A stretch of DNA of 64,000 nt from JAJEAD01 sp964420925 (GCA_964420925.1 CAYQVB010000022.1:106056-170055); one strand, 5' to 3'; counted from the stretch's first letter, positions 28,166-37,021 are shown. Translations and numbers: made by a program. Notes: generated by a model from the sequence alone, not told the origin.

Positions 28166-29335
28166 GTGGCCGCAGGCGTGAGTTTTCGGCGGCTTTTCGA
28201 CAACACCAGTGCGCTGCTGCTCGCCACGGCGGTCCACGTGGTGCTGCTCGGCGTCCTGCTCGTGAGCCTGGACTGGCGCCCGCGATTGGTCGACGCACCA
28301 TCGCCGGCCCCGGTGCAGGCGGTGGTGCTCGATGAGAGCCGGGTCGCGGAGGAGATGGCGGCGCTCAGGCGCGAAGAGGCTCGCGAGCGCGAGCGCGAGC
28401 GCGAACGCCTCGAGACGATGGAGCAGGAGGCCGAAGAGGCCCGCAACGAGCGCCTGTCGGAGGAACGGCGGCTCGCGCAGGTGAAGGAGGAGCTTTCCGA
28501 GCTCCGGCACGAGCATGAGCAGACGCTGAATCTGCGCAGTCGGGAAGAGGAGGAGCGCCTCGACGAACTTCAGAAGGAGCAGCAGCTGCAGATGGAGCGG
28601 ATCGAGCAGCTCAAGCGAGAGGAAGAAGATCTCGCCCAGCAACGGGAGGCGGAGCTCGGTCAGCTCGCGTTGGAAGCCTCGGCTCTGGAAGAGCAGAAGC
28701 GCCGCATCGAGGAACAGACCCGCATTGCGGAAGAGCAGAAACGGCGCGTCGAGCAGGAACTGCGCGAGGCGGAGGAGAAACGGCTCGAGGCGGAGCGTGA
28801 GAGACGACAGGTCGAGGAGCAGCGGAAGCTCGCGGAAGCGGAGAAGCAGCGCAAGGCGGAAGAGCAGAGGCAGATAGAAGAGGAAAGGCTTCGTGCCGAG
28901 GAGGAAGAGAGGCGCGCGGAAGAGGAAAGGAGGCGGGCCGAGGCCGAAGCGCAGCAGCGCGAGGAAGCGCGCCGCGCGGAGGAAGCAAAACGCGCATTCG
29001 AGAGCGCGCTGGCGGAAGACGAGGAGGAACTCGTGCTCGCGCAGACCCGCTTGCGCGACAAACTGCTCGCGGAATACAGTCTGGCTATCAAGGCGGCGGT
29101 GGAACGAAACTGGATCCGGCCACCGGGTGCGCCGGCGGATCTCGCGTGTATCGTGCGGGTTTCCCAGGCGCCCAGTGGGGATGTGGTGAAGGTGGAAATC
29201 GTCGAGACCAGCGGCAATCGCGCTTTCGACATCTCGGTGGAGAACGCGGTGTGGAAGTCTTCTCCATTGCCCCTGCCCAAGGACCAGAGCCTCTTCAGTC
29301 GCGATCTGCACTTCGTATTCGATCCCGAGGGCTAG
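28166..29335 (+). CDS. tolA: Tol-Pal system protein TolA
   Basis: A 389-residue protein: one membrane segment near 17-37, then a long charged helix (about 60-280) made of Glu/Arg/Gln/Ala-rich stretches, then the globular C-terminal domain (LLAEYSLAIKAAVERNWIRPP, VRVSQAPSGDVVKVEIVETSGN). It links the TolQR motor to TolB/Pal at the outer membrane. GTG start at 28166, with a second GTG five codons later as alternative. The helix has EERRAEEERRRAEAEAQ-type repeats that may vary in number. Confidence 0.94.
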   Translation: MAAGVSFRRLFDNTSALLLATAVHVVLLGVLLVSLDWRPRLVDAPSPAPVQAVVLDESRVAEEMAALRREEARERERERERLETMEQEAEEARNERLSEERRLAQVKEELSELRHEHEQTLNLRSREEEERLDELQKEQQLQMERIEQLKREEEDLAQQREAELGQLALEASALEEQKRRIEEQTRIAEEQKRRVEQELREAEEKRLEAERERRQVEEQRKLAEAEKQRKAEEQRQIEEERLRAEEEERRAEEERRRAEAEAQQREEARRAEEAKRAFESALAEDEEELVLAQTRLRDKLLAEYSLAIKAAVERNWIRPPGAPADLACIVRVSQAPSGDVVKVEIVETSGNRAFDISVENAVWKSSPLPLPKDQSLFSRDLHFVFDPEG

Positions 29336-29339
29336 ACCG

Positions 29340-30665
29340 TTGCGCAAACCAACCAGATTGACGGCGGCCGGAGTTTGGCTGGGCCTGGTCGTGCTGCTGG
29401 GCGCCCCGGGCGCACTCGCCGAAGAGGTCCTCACCATCCGCATCACCCGGAGCATCGAGGCCGCCGAACCGCTTGCAGTGGTGCCCTTCGGCTGGTCGGG
29501 TGCGGGCCAGCCGCCGGAGCGCCTGGCGCAGATCGTCGCCGACGACCTTGCCCGTACCGGACGCTACGTACCCGTTCCGTATGCGGACCTGCCGAGCCGG
29601 CCCGCGCACGCATCGGAGGTGCAGTTCAGCGACTGGCGCATCCTCGGCGCCGCCAACCTCGTCATCGGCCGGGTCGCCGAGCCGCAGCCGGGAAGCTACC
29701 AGATCACCTTTCGCCTCTACGACGTGTTTCGCGCCCGCCAGATCGCCGGGTTCGAGTTTCCGGCCGTCTCGCACGGTGAGCTCCGGCGCGTCGCGCATCG
29801 GATCAGCGACATCATCTACGAGGCCCTGACCGGGGAACGGGGAGCCTTCGATACCCGTATCGCCTACGTTACCGAACGACGAGACGAGGATGACACCCGG
29901 CACTACTCCTTGCGCATCGCCGACAGCGACGGCCACAACCCCTTCACGATCCTGGATTCCACTCAGCCGGTGCTCTCCCCCGCGTGGTCCCCGGACGGGC
30001 AGCGCCTCGCCTACGTTTCCTACGAGAAACGGGAGCCCCGCATCTTCATCCAGAATCTGTCCACCGGAGAGCGCTCGATGGTATCGGACTTTCCGGGACT
30101 GAACGGGGCTCCGGCGTGGTCGCCCGACGGGGAGCGGCTCGCGCTCACCCTTTCCAAGGACGGCAACCCGGAAATCTACATTCTCGACCTCGCCAGCCGC
30201 CGCCTGCAGCGGGTTACCCTCAACAGCTCCATCGACACCGAACCGGTGTGGTCACCGGATGGAAGCACCCTGGCCTTCACTTCCGACCGCAGCGGTCGGG
30301 CGCAGGTGTACACGGTCGACGTGGCGGGCGGAAAGCCGGTCCGGCTCACATTCGAAGGCAAGTACAACGCAAGGCCCCGCTACTCTCCGGATGGGAGCAG
30401 GCTCGCTTTCGTGCACCAGCGGGAGCACGAGTTTCGAATCGCGGTGCAGGACCTCGAGAGTGGCGAACTTCGTGTGCTCACCGAAACCGAGCTCGACGAG
30501 TCGCCCAGCTTCGCGCCCAATGGGAGTATGATCCTCTACGCAACCATCCACAACGGCATCAGCACCTTGGCGGCGGTGTCCACCGACGGCCGCATGCGCC
30601 AGCAACTCGGCGTTCAGAAGGGCGCGGTGCGCGAGCCGGCATGGTCGCCCTATCGTCGTCCGTGA
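29340..30665 (+). CDS. tolB: Tol-Pal system beta-propeller protein TolB
   Basis: A 441-residue periplasmic protein with a signal peptide (cleavage after GALA near residue 28), the N-terminal TolB domain and a C-terminal six-bladed propeller with repeated SPAWSPDGQRLAY-like blades. It binds Pal and TolA. TTG start four bases after tolA ends, so translational coupling is expected. Length is normal. Confidence 0.95.
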   Translation: MRKPTRLTAAGVWLGLVVLLGAPGALAEEVLTIRITRSIEAAEPLAVVPFGWSGAGQPPERLAQIVADDLARTGRYVPVPYADLPSRPAHASEVQFSDWRILGAANLVIGRVAEPQPGSYQITFRLYDVFRARQIAGFEFPAVSHGELRRVAHRISDIIYEALTGERGAFDTRIAYVTERRDEDDTRHYSLRIADSDGHNPFTILDSTQPVLSPAWSPDGQRLAYVSYEKREPRIFIQNLSTGERSMVSDFPGLNGAPAWSPDGERLALTLSKDGNPEIYILDLASRRLQRVTLNSSIDTEPVWSPDGSTLAFTSDRSGRAQVYTVDVAGGKPVRLTFEGKYNARPRYSPDGSRLAFVHQREHEFRIAVQDLESGELRVLTETELDESPSFAPNGSMILYATIHNGISTLAAVSTDGRMRQQLGVQKGAVREPAWSPYRRP

Positions 30666-30712
30666 ACCGTCTCGAATTCGAGCATCACTCAAGCATCCAT
30701 TCAGGAGAAACC

Positions 30713-31264
30713 ATGCAAAGACGCATACTGAAGCGGCTGACCCTCATTGGCGCTGTTGCCTTCCTGCTCGGCGCCTGCGAAGCCCAGATGGCCACCAAGG
30801 AAGATGAGGGCATGGAGGCCGACGTGGTCGAAAGCTCGATGGACGAGGCCGACGACGCCACCACGCAGGGAATGACCGATGAGGGAGCCTTTCAGGGCCA
30901 CCCGCTCGACGACCCCGCCAGTCCGCTGTCTCAGCGCACGGTCTACTTTGCCTTCGACAGCAGTCACGTCGAAGAAGAGAACCGCTCCATCATCGAAGCC
31001 CACGCGCAATGGCTCGCGGATCATCCGGGCGCCAGTGTGACGCTCGAGGGCCATGCCGACGAGCGCGGTACCCGCGAGTACAACGTCGCGTTGGGGGAGC
31101 GGCGCGCAAACGCGGTCCGGCAGCTTCTCGCACTGACGGGTGCTTCGGGCGGACAGATCGACACCATAAGCTACGGAGAAGAGCGGCCCGCGGTCGAAGG
31201 GCACGACGAATCGGCGTGGCGCTTCAATCGCCGGGTCGAGATCGTCTATCGAAACCGCGAGTAG
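30713..31264 (+). CDS. pal: Peptidoglycan-associated lipoprotein Pal
   Basis: A 183-residue outer-membrane lipoprotein. The lipobox is LLGAC (Cys22), followed by an acidic linker and the OmpA-like peptidoglycan-binding domain with VYFAFDSS, LEGHADERGTREYN and the RRVEIVY end. AGGAGA precedes the ATG. The linker here is unusually acidic (many Glu/Asp/Met between 25 and 60). Confidence 0.95.
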   Translation: MQRRILKRLTLIGAVAFLLGACEAQMATKEDEGMEADVVESSMDEADDATTQGMTDEGAFQGHPLDDPASPLSQRTVYFAFDSSHVEEENRSIIEAHAQWLADHPGASVTLEGHADERGTREYNVALGERRANAVRQLLALTGASGGQIDTISYGEERPAVEGHDESAWRFNRRVEIVYRNRE

Positions 31265-31267
31265 GGC

Positions 31268-32245
31268 TTGGCAGCAGTCTTTTCCAGAAACTACGGGGCG
31301 CCCGGCCCCGTACTCGCCGTTCTGGCTCTCGTCCTGGTGCTCGCGCCGGCCGCGTCACATGGTCAGAGTGACGTGGAGGCGCGGCTCGCTCGCGTCGAGC
31401 GCCTGCTGGACGCCGGTGCGCTGGTGCAGATGCTCGAGAGCCTGGAGGCGTTGCGGAACGAGGTGCAGGCGTTGCGCGGCGAGATCGAGGTGCAGTCCAA
31501 CACCATCGAGCAACTGAAGGCGCGGCAACGCGAGCTCTATCTCGGTCTGGACGAACGCCTTCTGAACGTCGAGCGGGCGGGCACTGCGCTTGCGGATTCC
31601 GCGCCGCCGGCCGATCTCGAGGCGCCGTTGCCGGCCACAACGGACGCAGGTGCAATCGCACAGGTGGACGCGAGCATGGTCGAGCTGCCCTCCGGTGTCG
31701 ATTCCCCGGTCGAAGAAGCCGCGGTGTCGGTTTCAGAGCCGCTCGCTGTCGTCCCGACCGACGAGGACGACGCCGGCGCCATGAGTGCGGACCAGACCGA
31801 CCTCGCCGGCACCGAGCCCGTCGACGAAGGCGATCCCCTGGCCGCCGTGACGGCGATAGACCCGGTCCGGGAGCAGCAGGACTATCAGGACGCGTTCAAT
31901 CTCCTCAAGGCAGGACGCTATCACGATGCGGCGAAGGCGTTCCGGGCCTTCCTCGCCAACTATCCCGGCGGGGAGTTCGTGGACAATGCTCGCTACTGGC
32001 TCGGAGAGACCTACTACGTGAACCGCCAGTTCGAGGCCGCAATGCAGGAGTTCCAGGAGCTCATCGCGCACTTTCCGCAGAGCCCGAAGTTCACCCATGC
32101 GATGCTCAAGGTCGGTTACATCCACCATGAGCTCGGGCGCCCCGAACAGGCCAGGCAGGCGCTTCTCGAGCTGGTCGAACGCCATCCCGACTCGACCGCG
32201 GCCGGTCTTGCCCGAAAGCGCCTGAAGCGGCTGCAGTCGGGGTAG
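31268..32245 (+). CDS. cpoB: Cell division coordinator CpoB (YbgF)
   Basis: A 325-residue periplasmic protein with a signal peptide (to about residue 33), an N-terminal trimerising coiled coil (VEARLARVERLL..., IEQLKARQRELY) and C-terminal TPR repeats (AFNLLKAGRYHDAAKAFRAF, GEFVDNARYWLGETYYV, GYIHHELGRPEQAR). A long Ala/Asp/Glu-rich linker (about 105-195) is larger than in E. coli CpoB. It couples Tol-Pal to peptidoglycan synthesis. TTG start three bases after pal. Confidence 0.92.
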   Translation: MAAVFSRNYGAPGPVLAVLALVLVLAPAASHGQSDVEARLARVERLLDAGALVQMLESLEALRNEVQALRGEIEVQSNTIEQLKARQRELYLGLDERLLNVERAGTALADSAPPADLEAPLPATTDAGAIAQVDASMVELPSGVDSPVEEAAVSVSEPLAVVPTDEDDAGAMSADQTDLAGTEPVDEGDPLAAVTAIDPVREQQDYQDAFNLLKAGRYHDAAKAFRAFLANYPGGEFVDNARYWLGETYYVNRQFEAAMQEFQELIAHFPQSPKFTHAMLKVGYIHHELGRPEQARQALLELVERHPDSTAAGLARKRLKRLQSG

Positions 32246-32414
32246 GCCGCGAATCGGCGAGATTTGGCGGCTAGGCCGGGACGTGGTCTAATCGGCGGGT
32301 GGCCGTCCGGGTTGCCATCGGTCACCGGAGCGGGTACGACTTCCCGAGCGTAGTCCGAGCCGATCAGCGTGACCCGCGCACCGGTGAGGGCTCCGAGTCA
32401 GTCCCTGATTTGCC

Positions 32415-33500
32415 GTGAATTTCGTTCGCGACTGGTTCGACCGACATCTCTCCGATCCGCAGGTCGTGGGCCTCGCGGTCGTGCTGGCCGTCGGGGTCGC
32501 GCTGGTGGTGGTGATCGGCGACATGCTGGCTCCGGTGTTTGCCGCGATGGTCATCGCCTACCTCCTGGAAGGGCTGGTGAGTCTCCTGGAGCGCTACCGT
32601 ACGCCGCGGCTGGTCGGCGTCCTGGTGGTGTTCGGGTCCTTCATGACCTTCCTGTTCTTTGTGACGTTCGCCCTGCTTCCCCTGCTCTCGCGTCAGGCGA
32701 GCCAGCTCGTCCAGTTGTTGCCGACCATGTTGTCGAGCGGTCAGGATGCGCTGATCAAGCTGCTGAAGGCCTACCCTGAGCTCTTCTCCGCGGAGCAGGT
32801 GCGCGACCTCATCGCGCAAATCCGCGTCGAGGCGGTCAGCTTCGGGCAGCGAGTCGTCTCGCAGTCGCTGTCCTCGGTAATCGGGGTGATCACGCTGCTC
32901 GTCTACCTGATCCTGCTGCCCTTGATGGTGTTCTTCTTCCTCAAGGACAAGCACCGCATCGTTGCCTGGACGACCCGCTTCATGCCCGACGAGCGGCTGC
33001 TGCTGCACCACGTGTGGATGGACGTCGACCGGCAGATCGGAAACTACGTGCGGGGCAAGTTCATCGAGGTTCTGATCGTGTGGGGGGCGACCTACATTAC
33101 CTTTGCCGCGATGGGGCTGCAGTTTGCAATGCTGCTCGCGGTTGCGGTCGGGCTCTCGGTCGTGATTCCCTACATCGGAGCGGTCGTGGTCACTCTGCCG
33201 GTGGCTCTTGTCGCGTACTTTCAGTGGGGCCTCACTTCGGATTTTGCCTACCTGATGATCGCGTATGCCATCATTCAGGCGCTCGACGGCAACGTGCTGG
33301 TCCCGTTGCTGTTCTCGGAGGTCGTCGATCTGCATCCGGTGGCCATCATCGCCGCGGTGTTGATGTTCGGCGGACTTTGGGGATTCTGGGGGGTCTTCTT
33401 CGCGATCCCGCTCGCGACGGTGGTGCAGGCGGTGCTCAAGGCGTGGCCCGACTTGCCGAAGGCGCAGACGTCGCCCGCGGAGGAATCCGGTTCCGCTTGA
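32415..33500 (+). CDS. AI-2E family/PerM-like transporter
   Basis: A 361-residue membrane protein with about eight segments and the family motifs FFFLKDKHRI near 174 and VIPYIGAVVVTLP near 250, plus DGNVLVPLLFSEVVDLHP near 290. The family includes PerM and the putative AI-2 exporter TqsA; the substrate here is unknown. GTG start at 32415. It converges with the rapZ-type gene with only 19 bases between stops. Confidence 0.88.
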   Translation: MNFVRDWFDRHLSDPQVVGLAVVLAVGVALVVVIGDMLAPVFAAMVIAYLLEGLVSLLERYRTPRLVGVLVVFGSFMTFLFFVTFALLPLLSRQASQLVQLLPTMLSSGQDALIKLLKAYPELFSAEQVRDLIAQIRVEAVSFGQRVVSQSLSSVIGVITLLVYLILLPLMVFFFLKDKHRIVAWTTRFMPDERLLLHHVWMDVDRQIGNYVRGKFIEVLIVWGATYITFAAMGLQFAMLLAVAVGLSVVIPYIGAVVVTLPVALVAYFQWGLTSDFAYLMIAYAIIQALDGNVLVPLLFSEVVDLHPVAIIAAVLMFGGLWGFWGVFFAIPLATVVQAVLKAWPDLPKAQTSPAEESGSA

Positions 33501-33519
33501 GCCGGCGCGGTCCGGCGCT

Positions 33520-33885
33520 TCAGGCGATCTCCCGGTGCCGAACGACGACGCCACCGGCCCGGGGCATCAGGACCGCGCCGATCCGCTCGGCGACGAACAC
33601 CGAGCGGTGGCGGCCGCCGGTGCAGCCGACCGCAACGGTGAGACAGGCGCGGGTACCGCCCTCGAAAGCCGGCACCCATTGCCGGAGAAAGGCGCTGAGG
33701 CTCTGCACCATGGCCGCTGCCCGGGGCTGCGACTCCATGAAGGAGACGACCTCGGGATCCTTTCCCGTCAGAGCGCGCAGACCCTCTTCCCAGTAGGGGT
33801 TGGGCAGGCACCTCACGTCGAAGACCATGTCGGCATCCGCGGGAACGCCTGCCTTGTAGGCGAACGACAGGAGGACGAGCTTCAT
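33520..33885 (-). CDS. Free-standing RapZ C-terminal domain protein
   Basis: A 121-residue protein that matches only the C-terminal half of RapZ (LLSFAYKAGVPADADMVFDVR, LPNPYWEE, TVAVGCTGGRHRSV). In RapZ this domain binds the small RNA GlmZ and senses glucosamine-6-phosphate; the N-terminal P-loop domain of about 150 residues is absent. Its ATG overlaps the ptsN stop (ATGA), so it is a complete, coupled gene and not a broken one. The order ptsN-rapZ matches the E. coli rpoN operon. What a lone C-domain does is unknown. Confidence 0.85.
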   Translation of the reverse strand: MKLVLLSFAYKAGVPADADMVFDVRCLPNPYWEEGLRALTGKDPEVVSFMESQPRAAAMVQSLSAFLRQWVPAFEGGTRACLTVAVGCTGGRHRSVFVAERIGAVLMPRAGGVVVRHREIA

Positions 33886-34361
33886 GGCCGGTTAGGCATG
33901 GACTCGCCGTCGGCGAGAAGCCCGAAGGCCTCTTCCGGATTGCGCGCACGGCGCAGGGATTGCCGCAATGTGTCGACCGACAGGAGGCGCGCGAGCGTTG
34001 CAAGGACCTCGATGTGGTCCCCGGTGCACTCCTGAGGCACCACGAGACCGAATATCAGATCTACCCGATCTCCGTCCGGGGCGTCGAACTCGATGCCTTG
34101 TTCCGTCCGGATGAAGGCTCCGCACGCGTCTCCGAGCCCCGGTACGCGGGCGTGGGGGAGGGCCACGCCAAAGCCGAGCCCGGTGCTGCCGAGGCGTTCC
34201 CGCGCGCAGAGCTGATCGAAAACGAGACGCTGTGACAGTGGCTCGCGCGCCGCGGCCAGGAGTGTGCTCAGCGTCTCGAGCGCGCGCTTGCGGCTGGTTA
34301 CTTCCGTCGGCCCCACCACGACCCGTTCGGGTGCGAGCAGATCGATGACGCGTATCGCCAC
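33882..34361 (-). CDS. ptsN: PTS IIA-like nitrogen-regulatory protein PtsN
   Basis: A 159-residue EIIA-Ntr-type protein. The phosphorylated His is in FGVALPHARVPGL near residue 70, with the usual LGSTGLGFG lead. It receives phosphate from NPr and signals potassium and nitrogen state. It lies between hpf and the RapZ-domain gene as in rpoN operons, although rpoN itself is not next to it here. Confidence 0.92.
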   Translation of the reverse strand: MAIRVIDLLAPERVVVGPTEVTSRKRALETLSTLLAAAREPLSQRLVFDQLCARERLGSTGLGFGVALPHARVPGLGDACGAFIRTEQGIEFDAPDGDRVDLIFGLVVPQECTGDHIEVLATLARLLSVDTLRQSLRRARNPEEAFGLLADGESMPNRP

Positions 34362-34431
34362 GAGGGATTCTTACACTGCCCCGCCGCCGATTCAGACGTC
34401 GGGACAGCCCAGGTCAGCCGACCCGCTCATC

Positions 34432-34755
34432 TCATCCGCCGTATCTCTTGTGTCCTTTCTCATCGCGATGATGGTCGCTGAGCTTTTCCTTGTGGCGCTT
34501 TATCTGCCGGTCCAGCTTGTCGACGAGAGCGTCGATGGCGGCATGCATTCCCGCGCCGGCCGCGTCGGCGTGCAACTGTCGCCCGGACACGTGCACCGTG
34601 GCTTCAGCACATTGAGCCTGTCTCCCCGGCTTCAGAGTGACGTACACGTTGGTGACGTGGTCGAAGTGCCGCTCCAGGCGTTGCAGCTTGGTTGAAACAT
34701 AACGTCGCAACCCTTCGCTGATGTTGAACTGCTGACCGGTGATGTGCACTTGCAT
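34432..34755 (-). CDS. hpf: Ribosome hibernation promoting factor HPF (short form)
   Basis: A 107-residue protein of the HPF/YfiA family (MQVHITGQQFNISEGLRRYV, VYVTLKPGRQAQCAEATVHV, HAAIDALVDKLDRQIKRHKEK). It would dimerise or block ribosomes in stationary phase. Full SD sequence AAGGAGG lies 13 bases before the ATG, longer than usual, but no better start exists. The upstream region is a MITE-like element instead of rpoN. Confidence 0.92.
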   Translation of the reverse strand: MQVHITGQQFNISEGLRRYVSTKLQRLERHFDHVTNVYVTLKPGRQAQCAEATVHVSGRQLHADAAGAGMHAAIDALVDKLDRQIKRHKEKLSDHHRDEKGHKRYGG

Positions 34756-34800
34756 GATTGTCGGCAGGCCTCCTTGGCCGGGCGGAGCGTCTCTGATCAG

Positions 34801-34976
34801 CCGCAATATTTCACCAATTTTCTGCTGCGGACGCCAATCTGCTCGCGCTAGCGGGCCGTACTCCCTCGAGCCGCTTCGACGTAGTGTCGGCTACGCCTTC
34901 AGCGTCTCTCGGTCCGTGCGGCCCACTATCGCGGCACATTGACGCCCTCGCGACGAAAATCGGTGAAACATTGCGG
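34801..34976. mobile_element. MITE-like element, copy 1 (176 bp)
   Basis: Terminal inverted repeats of about 22 bases: left CCGCAATATTTCACC at 34801, right ending GGTGAAACATTGCGG at 34976. Inside is a second inverted pair (GGGCCG near 34854 and CGGCCC near 34919). The interior is nearly identical to copy 2 at 42727-42902, which has exactly the same length. No coding frame. It sits between hpf and lptB, where rpoN is usual in related genomes. Confidence 0.8.
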
Positions 34977-35170
34977 CCAGGGGTCGAACGCTCTCGAATA
35001 GAGGATTTGTCGTCGCCGCACGCCGCTTTGCAGCGTAGAGCCAAAGCGGCGTCGATGGCCCATGGTAAACGAGGGCGCCACACTGTTCCGCAGGCGCCGG
35101 TGGCGCACCGGAGAGAGTGTCTTGCGCCGCCGGTCGCCACGGGAGAATTGTAGCAGCCTCCCGCGCCCGC
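34977..35170. other. Non-coding stretch between MITE copy 1 and lptB
   Basis: About 190 bases after the lptB stop. No rpoN fragment could be recognised by eye on either strand. Confidence 0.4.
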
Positions 35171-35902
35171 TCACATCGACAGCTCGAACTCCGACCCAAG
35201 ATAGACGTCCCGCACGCGCTGGTCGCGCAGAATCGCCTCCGGGCGTCCCTCGGCGATGATTCGGCCTTCATTGACGATGTACGCACGATCGCATATCGCG
35301 AGGGTCTCGCGCACGTTGTGATCGGTGATGAGAATTCCGATGCCGCGCTCGCTCAAGTATCCGATGGTTCCCTTGAGTTCCTGGATGGAGATGGGGTCCA
35401 CGCCGGCGAAGGGCTCGTCCAGCAGCATGAACTGGGGCTCGAGGGCGAGGGCGCGGGCGATTTCCACGCGCCTGCGTTCGCCCCCGGAGAGGGTGTCCCC
35501 CCGCTGCGATTCCAGATGGGCAATGTGCAGTTCGCCCATCAGGGCATCCAGGCGGTGGCGGCGCTGGGTGTATCCGAGGTCTTTTCGCGCTTCCAGAATC
35601 GCGAGGATGTTGTCCGCCACGCTCAGCTTCCGGAACACCGAGGGCTCCTGCGGGAGGTAGCCGATTCCCATGCGGGCCCGGGTGTGGATGGGGTATCCGG
35701 TGAGATCGTGACGGTTCAGATGGACGCTGCCTGCGTCGCAGGGGACGAGCCCGGTGATCATGTAGAAGCTCGTGGTCTTGCCGGCGCCGTTGGGGCCGAG
35801 AAGTCCGACCACTTCACTGCTCTGCACCGCGAGGCTCACGTCGTTGACCACGACGCGCCCATGGTAGCGTTTGGCCAGCCGGCTGGCGCTCAGCACGCTC
35901 AC
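35171..35902 (-). CDS. lptB: LPS export ABC transporter ATP-binding protein LptB
   Basis: A 243-residue ABC ATPase: Walker A GPNGAGKTT at 35-43, signature LSGGERRRVEIARAL near 138, Walker B MLLDEPFAGVDP near 158, H-loop ITDHNVRE near 192. It powers LptFG to move lipopolysaccharide from the inner membrane to the Lpt bridge. Its ATG overlaps the lptA stop by four bases. Order lptC-lptA-lptB is standard. Confidence 0.95.
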   Translation of the reverse strand: MSVLSASRLAKRYHGRVVVNDVSLAVQSSEVVGLLGPNGAGKTTSFYMITGLVPCDAGSVHLNRHDLTGYPIHTRARMGIGYLPQEPSVFRKLSVADNILAILEARKDLGYTQRRHRLDALMGELHIAHLESQRGDTLSGGERRRVEIARALALEPQFMLLDEPFAGVDPISIQELKGTIGYLSERGIGILITDHNVRETLAICDRAYIVNEGRIIAEGRPEAILRDQRVRDVYLGSEFELSM

Positions 35903-36465
35903 GGGGCGGCATCGGTCTTGGGATTGATCGTGATTTTTACCCGGGCCGGCTTCCGCCCCTGCTCTTGTCCCGATGCGGCGGGACGGGAGTGGGCCTTGAG
36001 ACGGCCATGGCGCGAGTCGTACACGATGCGCTCCGCGCTCATCCGGTCGGCCCCCTGGCCGTAGCTGGCGCGTCCGAGGAGAACGATGAGATCATGGTTC
36101 GCGAAGTACTCGAGCCGGTCTGCTCTCGCGGTGTGATACTGCTCCGAAGCGTCCGGCAACTGCCGCATGGAGGCCGGGTCGCCCAGCGACACGAGCTTGA
36201 CGAATTCGTCGTCCGCGTTGAGGTAGATTCGGATGGTGTCGCCGGTGATGCGAAGCGTGCCCTGCACGATGACGGCGTTCCCGTGGTAGACGCTGACCCG
36301 GTCATGTTCTCCCGCCTCGGCCCGGTCCGCCTCGATGCTCACCGGCTGATCACGGTCGGAAGAGAGCGCGGCGGCCTGTATCGCGAACAGCACGCCCAAT
36401 GCGCCCCCCATCAGCCTCGTCGCACACCTGCGACGGCGAAGATGCGAATCAGAGAAGAAGCGCAT
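35899..36465 (-). CDS. lptA: LPS transport periplasmic protein LptA
   Basis: A 188-residue periplasmic protein with a signal peptide (start MRFFSDSHLRRRRC, hydrophobic to about residue 33) and the OstA-like beta-jellyroll domain (QPVSIEADRAE, GNAVIVQGTLRITGDTIRIYL, ADRLEYFANHDLIVLLGRA). It forms the bridge carrying LPS across the periplasm. Its start lies 17 bases inside the lptC gene. Confidence 0.9.
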   Translation of the reverse strand: MRFFSDSHLRRRRCATRLMGGALGVLFAIQAAALSSDRDQPVSIEADRAEAGEHDRVSVYHGNAVIVQGTLRITGDTIRIYLNADDEFVKLVSLGDPASMRQLPDASEQYHTARADRLEYFANHDLIVLLGRASYGQGADRMSAERIVYDSRHGRLKAHSRPAASGQEQGRKPARVKITINPKTDAAP

Positions 36466-37021
36466 CACGATCGAAGACCGTATGGACCTGGGAGCGCAGC
36501 TCCAGGCGACCCTGCTCCAACCAGGCCCGCATCCCGACACCGCGAGAGCGGCTGTGGCGGGTGGTCACCACTACCGGTTGGTCGGTTTCCCCGTAGTCGG
36601 TCTCGGGGAGCACGCGCAGATCGCGTGTCCAGATCTCGATACGCGGGTCCCCGTCGCGGTCATTGCGCCAGATGAGCACCTCCCCCTGCAACAGCATCAC
36701 GTCGCCGCTCGCCGACAGCCAGCCTCGTTCGGAGCGTGCCTGCCAGGGAGTCGCGTCGTCGCGATACATCGTGAGCCGGGGCCAGGTGAGCTCACGGGTG
36801 CCGGTTTCAGAGAAGTAGGCCATGTGCACTGCTTCGATCCGCTGGCTGGGCCGTCCCTGTTCATCCCGGATAGTGGTGACGAAGTTTTCGAGGAAGAAGT
36901 CGGGCACCTGGACAGGCGGATCTTCTCCTCGGAGCAGTTCCGGTTCCAGGTCGTGCAGGATCCACGCACTGCTCGCTGCGAGCAGGAGAAGCACCGCGAG
37001 CGCGGCGTACTGTGAGTTCAT
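36449..37021 (-). CDS. lptC: LPS export protein LptC
   Basis: A 190-residue protein with one N-terminal membrane anchor (AALAVLLLLAASSAWIL) and a YrbK-type periplasmic domain (VPDFFLENFVTTIRDEQG, AVHMAYFSETG, RSERGWLSASGDVMLLQGEV). It passes LPS from LptBFG to LptA. ATG at 37021 was chosen since it puts the anchor right at the start. kdsC, which usually lies upstream, is missing; amgK is divergent instead. Confidence 0.9.
   Translation of the reverse strand: MNSQYAALAVLLLLAASSAWILHDLEPELLRGEDPPVQVPDFFLENFVTTIRDEQGRPSQRIEAVHMAYFSETGTRELTWPRLTMYRDDATPWQARSERGWLSASGDVMLLQGEVLIWRNDRDGDPRIEIWTRDLRVLPETDYGETDQPVVVTTRHSRSRGVGMRAWLEQGRLELRSQVHTVFDRDALLL

Noticed and set aside
33501..33519. GCCGG/CCGGC hairpin between convergent PerM and rapZ-type genes as a bidirectional terminator
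   Set aside because: Stem is only five bases and there is no T-run on either side.
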